From: Pseudomonadota bacterium
GTDB taxonomy: Bacteria > Pseudomonadota > Alphaproteobacteria > Rhizobiales > Rhizobiaceae
NCBI GenBank assembly: GCA_023419995.1
Contig: JAEZXF010000351.1
Location: forward strand, 1-6,448
Direction of reading: 5' to 3'
DNA: 6,448 nt
The notes below the pieces were generated by a model that saw nothing but the letters and a program-made list of their open reading frames with translations, was not told where the DNA came from and searched no databases. This document shows, one piece after another, positions 4,667 through 6,448 of the stretch (positions are counted from its first letter, which is position 1; every line of letters starts with the position of its first letter). The translations under genes and the position numbers were made by a program.

Positions 4667-5715
4667 GCGCCGCCCTCGAGGCCGGACAGCCAGCGCAGGA
4701 CGATCGATTCCTCCCCGTCCAGCCCCTTGAGCGGGCGCGGCAGACGCCGGCCTATCGACCCGATCTCGTCTCTCAGGCGCCCCTGCTGCCATGCCTCGAC
4801 CACCGCCGGGTGGACGTAGCAGCGGCGGCACACGGCGCGCGTGTTACGCAGCATCCCGGCCACCTCGTCCAGCACGCCGTTGAGCACGGCCGCCTGCTCG
4901 CGCTTCGAGGCCGGCAGCTCCTTCCCGCCGAGCGCCAGCGCCGCCGACACCGTGGCGCCCCAGGTGCGGAAGTGCTTGGAGGTGAAGTCCGCCCCGGTCG
5001 CCTCGCGGATATAGGCGTTGACGTCCTGCGAGCGGATGAGGTGGCGATCGCCGTCGTCGCCGACATACTGGAAGAGGCGCTGGCCCGGCAGCTCCTGGAT
5101 CGCGCGCACGACGCCGGCGACCCTGCGGTCGGAGAGCTTCAACCGCCACACCTGCCCGGACTTGCCGGTGAAGGAGAAGCGCAGGCTCGATCCCTCGACC
5201 GCGAGATGGCGCGACCGCAGCGTCGTCAGGCCGAAGCTGTTGTTCTCGCGCGCATAGGAATCGTTGCCGACCCGGATCAGCGTGTTGTCGAGCAGCCGCA
5301 CCACGGAGGCGACCACCCTTTCCCGCGGCAGGCCGTGGCGCCGCAGGTCCGCATCGATGCGCCGGCGCAGCCTGGGCAGGGCGCGGGCGAAGGCGACGAG
5401 GCTGGAGAACTTTCCCTCGTCGCGGCAGGCCGCCCACGCCGGGTGATAGCGATACTGCTTGCGGCCGCGCTGGTCGCGCCCCGTCGCCTGGATGTGACCG
5501 GCGGGATCGGGACATATCCATACGTCGCTCCACGCCGGCGGGATCGCCAGGGCCCGGATCCGCGCCGTCTCGTCCTCGCCGAGCCGCCTGCCGCGCAGGT
5601 CGACGTAGGAGAACCCCTTTCCGGCCCGGCGGCGGCGGTAGCCCGGCTCGGCATCGCTGACATAGGCGAGATCGGCGCGCTCGGCCGCCTGCTCCGGTGT
5701 GGGCCTGCTCGACAT
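4648..5715 (-). CDS. DNA topoisomerase IB (poxvirus-like bacterial type)
   Basis: A 355-aa protein matching the bacterial TopIB length. It relaxes supercoils through a 3'-phosphotyrosyl intermediate without ATP. The N-terminal domain contains YRRRRAGKGFSYVDLRG and IPPAWSDVWICPDPAGHIQATG (58-79), followed by RDQRGRKQYRYHP. The catalytic residues are visible: R148 (LIRVGN), K185 (FTGKSG), R250 (SKHFRTWGA), N291 (LRNTRAVC, replacing the His of poxvirus enzymes as in described bacterial members) and the nucleophile Y300 (CYVHP). All active-site positions are intact, so the enzyme should be functional. The ATG at 5715 lies about 40 bases after the predicted start of transcription from the EcfG-like promoter at 5762-5786. 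The ribosome binding site is weak (CCGGAACC before ATG). The frame stays open to an ATG at 5838, but that lies upstream of the promoter and lacks family similarity. The gene is convergent with the flavodoxin-like gene (19-bp overlap) and divergent from the binding-protein gene. Confidence 0.95.
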   Translation of the reverse strand: MSSRPTPEQAAERADLAYVSDAEPGYRRRRAGKGFSYVDLRGRRLGEDETARIRALAIPPAWSDVWICPDPAGHIQATGRDQRGRKQYRYHPAWAACRDEGKFSSLVAFARALPRLRRRIDADLRRHGLPRERVVASVVRLLDNTLIRVGNDSYARENNSFGLTTLRSRHLAVEGSSLRFSFTGKSGQVWRLKLSDRRVAGVVRAIQELPGQRLFQYVGDDGDRHLIRSQDVNAYIREATGADFTSKHFRTWGATVSAALALGGKELPASKREQAAVLNGVLDEVAGMLRNTRAVCRRCYVHPAVVEAWQQGRLRDEIGSIGRRLPRPLKGLDGEESIVLRWLSGLEGGAYSSPG

Positions 5716-5761
5716 GGTTCCGGCGTCCGATCGCTGCTGCCTGTTCCCGATCCTGCGCCTC

Positions 5762-5786
5762 AACCTCCCGGCGCCGATCTGGTTCC
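5762..5786 (-). promoter_or_regulatory. EcfG/RpoE2-type general-stress promoter for topoisomerase IB
   Basis: On the minus strand GGAAC (5786-5782), 16 bases, then GGTT (5765-5762). The spacing is the same as in three of the other four sites in this window. Initiation is expected near 5755, giving a leader of about 40 bases. It also argues for the ATG at 5715 over the one at 5838. Confidence 0.72.
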
Positions 5787-5822
5787 GCGCGGTCCGCCCG
5801 GGGAGGCCGCGATGCGGCGGCG

Positions 5823-5836
5823 GCACGTTTTCGTGC
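5823..5836. promoter_or_regulatory. Possible operator or hairpin upstream of the binding-protein gene
   Basis: GCACG-TTTT-CGTGC is a perfect 5-bp inverted repeat around four T, in the region between the divergent topoisomerase and binding-protein genes. It has the form of a small operator half-site pair or a hairpin. I cannot assign a regulator, and no clear sigma-70 or EcfG promoter is visible for the rightward gene. Confidence 0.3.
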
Positions 5837-5891
5837 AACCGGAAGCCCCCCGCGAACGTTATCTATCCTTTTGACGGGTGTTCTGGATCAC

Positions 5892-5897
5892 GGGAGG
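5892..5897 (+). promoter_or_regulatory. Ribosome binding site of the OsmF-type gene
   Basis: GGGAGG six bases before the ATG at 5904, a strong site that fixes the start and keeps the signal peptide intact. Confidence 0.75.
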
Positions 5898-5903
5898 CTT
5901 CAC

Positions 5904-6448
5904 ATGACCCTATCGCGTTTTCTCGCCGGTGCCGCTGTCGCGCTCGGCCTGTCCACCTTCTCCGCCGGCGCGCAGGTGGTGGTTTCGTCCAAGATCGACA
6001 CGGAGGGCGGCGTGCTCGGCCACATCATCCAGCTCGTGCTGAACGCCAACGACATCGCCACCACCGACAGGATCCAGCTCGGCGGCACGCCGGTGGTGCG
6101 CAACGCGATCCTCGCCGGGGAGATCGACATCTATCCCGAGTACACCGGCAACGCCGCCTACTTCTTCGAGAAGGCGGACGACCCTTTGTGGAAGGACGCC
6201 GCGCAGGCCTATGAGGAGGCGAGAAAGCTCGACTACGACGCCAACAAGCTGATCTGGCTCTCGCCGTCGCCCGCCAACAACACCTGGGGCATCGCGCTGC
6301 GCAAGGACGTCGCGGAAGCGAACGGCCTCGTCACCCTGACCGACTTCGGCGCCTATGTCGCCGGCGGCGGTACGATCGTGCTCGCCGCCTCGGCCGAGTT
6401 CGTCAACTCGGCCGCGGCCCTGCCGGCGGTCCAGCCCCCCAACGGCTT
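5904..6448 (+). CDS. OsmF/ProX-type periplasmic glycine betaine (quaternary amine) ABC transporter binding protein, 3' end missing
   Basis: The first 181 residues of a protein usually about 300 aa long, running off the right edge. The N-terminus is a Sec signal peptide (MTLSRFLAGAAVALGLSTFSAGA) with probable cleavage after A23. The mature part is characteristic of the osmoprotectant-binding family: VSSKIDTEGGVLGHII (27-42), IQLGGTPVVRNAILAGEIDIYPEYTGNAAYFF (57-88), ADDPLWKDAA, YDANKLIWLSPSPANNTWGIALRKDV (111-136) and VLAASAEFVNS. It would capture glycine betaine, choline or a related compound in the periplasm for an ABC importer, whose permease and ATPase genes presumably follow outside the window. 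The ribosome binding site is strong. The last visible residues (ALPAVQPPNG) depart from the family pattern I remember (ALPAFQTAYG), which may be real variation or poor sequence at an edge. Its role in osmotic stress fits its neighbours, but it has no visible EcfG promoter. Confidence 0.92.
   Translation, partial: MTLSRFLAGAAVALGLSTFSAGAQVVVSSKIDTEGGVLGHIIQLVLNANDIATTDRIQLGGTPVVRNAILAGEIDIYPEYTGNAAYFFEKADDPLWKDAAQAYEEARKLDYDANKLIWLSPSPANNTWGIALRKDVAEANGLVTLTDFGAYVAGGGTIVLAASAEFVNSAAALPAVQPPNG

Noticed and set aside
3653..4831. A 392-codon minus-strand open frame opposite the flavodoxin-like gene
   Set aside because: Alternate-frame composition with no motifs; it crosses both divergent promoters and the terminator.
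5841..5860. EcfG-like promoter for the betaine-binding gene (GGAAG ... CGTT)
   Set aside because: The first element is GGAAG, not GGAAC, and the spacer is only 11 bases.
4810..5874. A 354-codon plus-strand open frame opposite topoisomerase IB
   Set aside because: It mirrors the codon pattern of the topoisomerase gene and shows no domain; TopIB on the minus strand has all its catalytic residues.
1..6448. CRISPR arrays, tRNA or rRNA genes, insertion sequences, toxin-antitoxin or phage-defence genes
   Set aside because: No spaced direct repeats, cloverleaf-like segments, transposase motifs or defence-type domains were seen on either strand.

Overview
The window is GC-rich DNA of roughly two-thirds G+C or more. 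It most likely comes from an alphaproteobacterium of the Rhizobiales/Hyphomicrobiales type. The evidence is the gene set (UdgX, DUF892 ferritin-like protein, the TIGR02587/TIGR02588 membrane pair, a bacterial topoisomerase IB, an OsmF-type binding protein) and five sites matching the alphaproteobacterial EcfG/RpoE2 general-stress promoter, GGAAC-N16/17-(C/G)GTT. The family and promoter assignments come from memory of motifs, not from a search.

Layout. Positions 1-737 (+) hold the 3' part of an endonuclease/exonuclease/phosphatase-fold protein. It overlaps tail-to-tail with udgX (706-1317, -), a uracil-DNA-binding protein. Upstream of udgX on the same strand is a DUF892 ferritin-like gene (1392-1901, -). 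A 179-bp divergent region with two back-to-back EcfG-like promoters separates it from a two-gene membrane operon on the plus strand: TIGR02587 (2081-2920) and TIGR02588 (2931-3344). Three bases later the tail of a small uncharacterised gene begins (3348-3656, -). The next 321 bases (3657-3977) contain a probable small RNA or attenuated leader on the minus strand (about 3766-3859), with its own EcfG-like promoter and an intrinsic terminator, and a second divergent EcfG-like promoter facing right. The rightward promoter leads to a 24-codon Arg-rich leader ORF (3978-4052) whose stop overlaps the ATG of a flavodoxin-like oxidoreductase (4049-4666). That gene overlaps tail-to-tail with topoisomerase IB (4648-5715, -), which has a fifth EcfG-like promoter. 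The window ends inside a gene for a periplasmic quaternary-amine binding protein (5904-6448, +), which has no visible EcfG site.

Taken together, the centre of the window reads as a general-stress-response island. Every complete transcription unit between about 1.3 and 5.7 kb starts at a GGAAC/GTT promoter. The products suit desiccation, oxidative or DNA-damage stress: a ferritin-like protein, a uracil-DNA-binding protein, a topoisomerase, a flavoprotein and an envelope protein pair of unknown function. The least explained elements are the candidate stress sRNA, the translationally coupled Arg-rich leader peptide, the 102-aa orphan gene and the TIGR02587/TIGR02588 pair.
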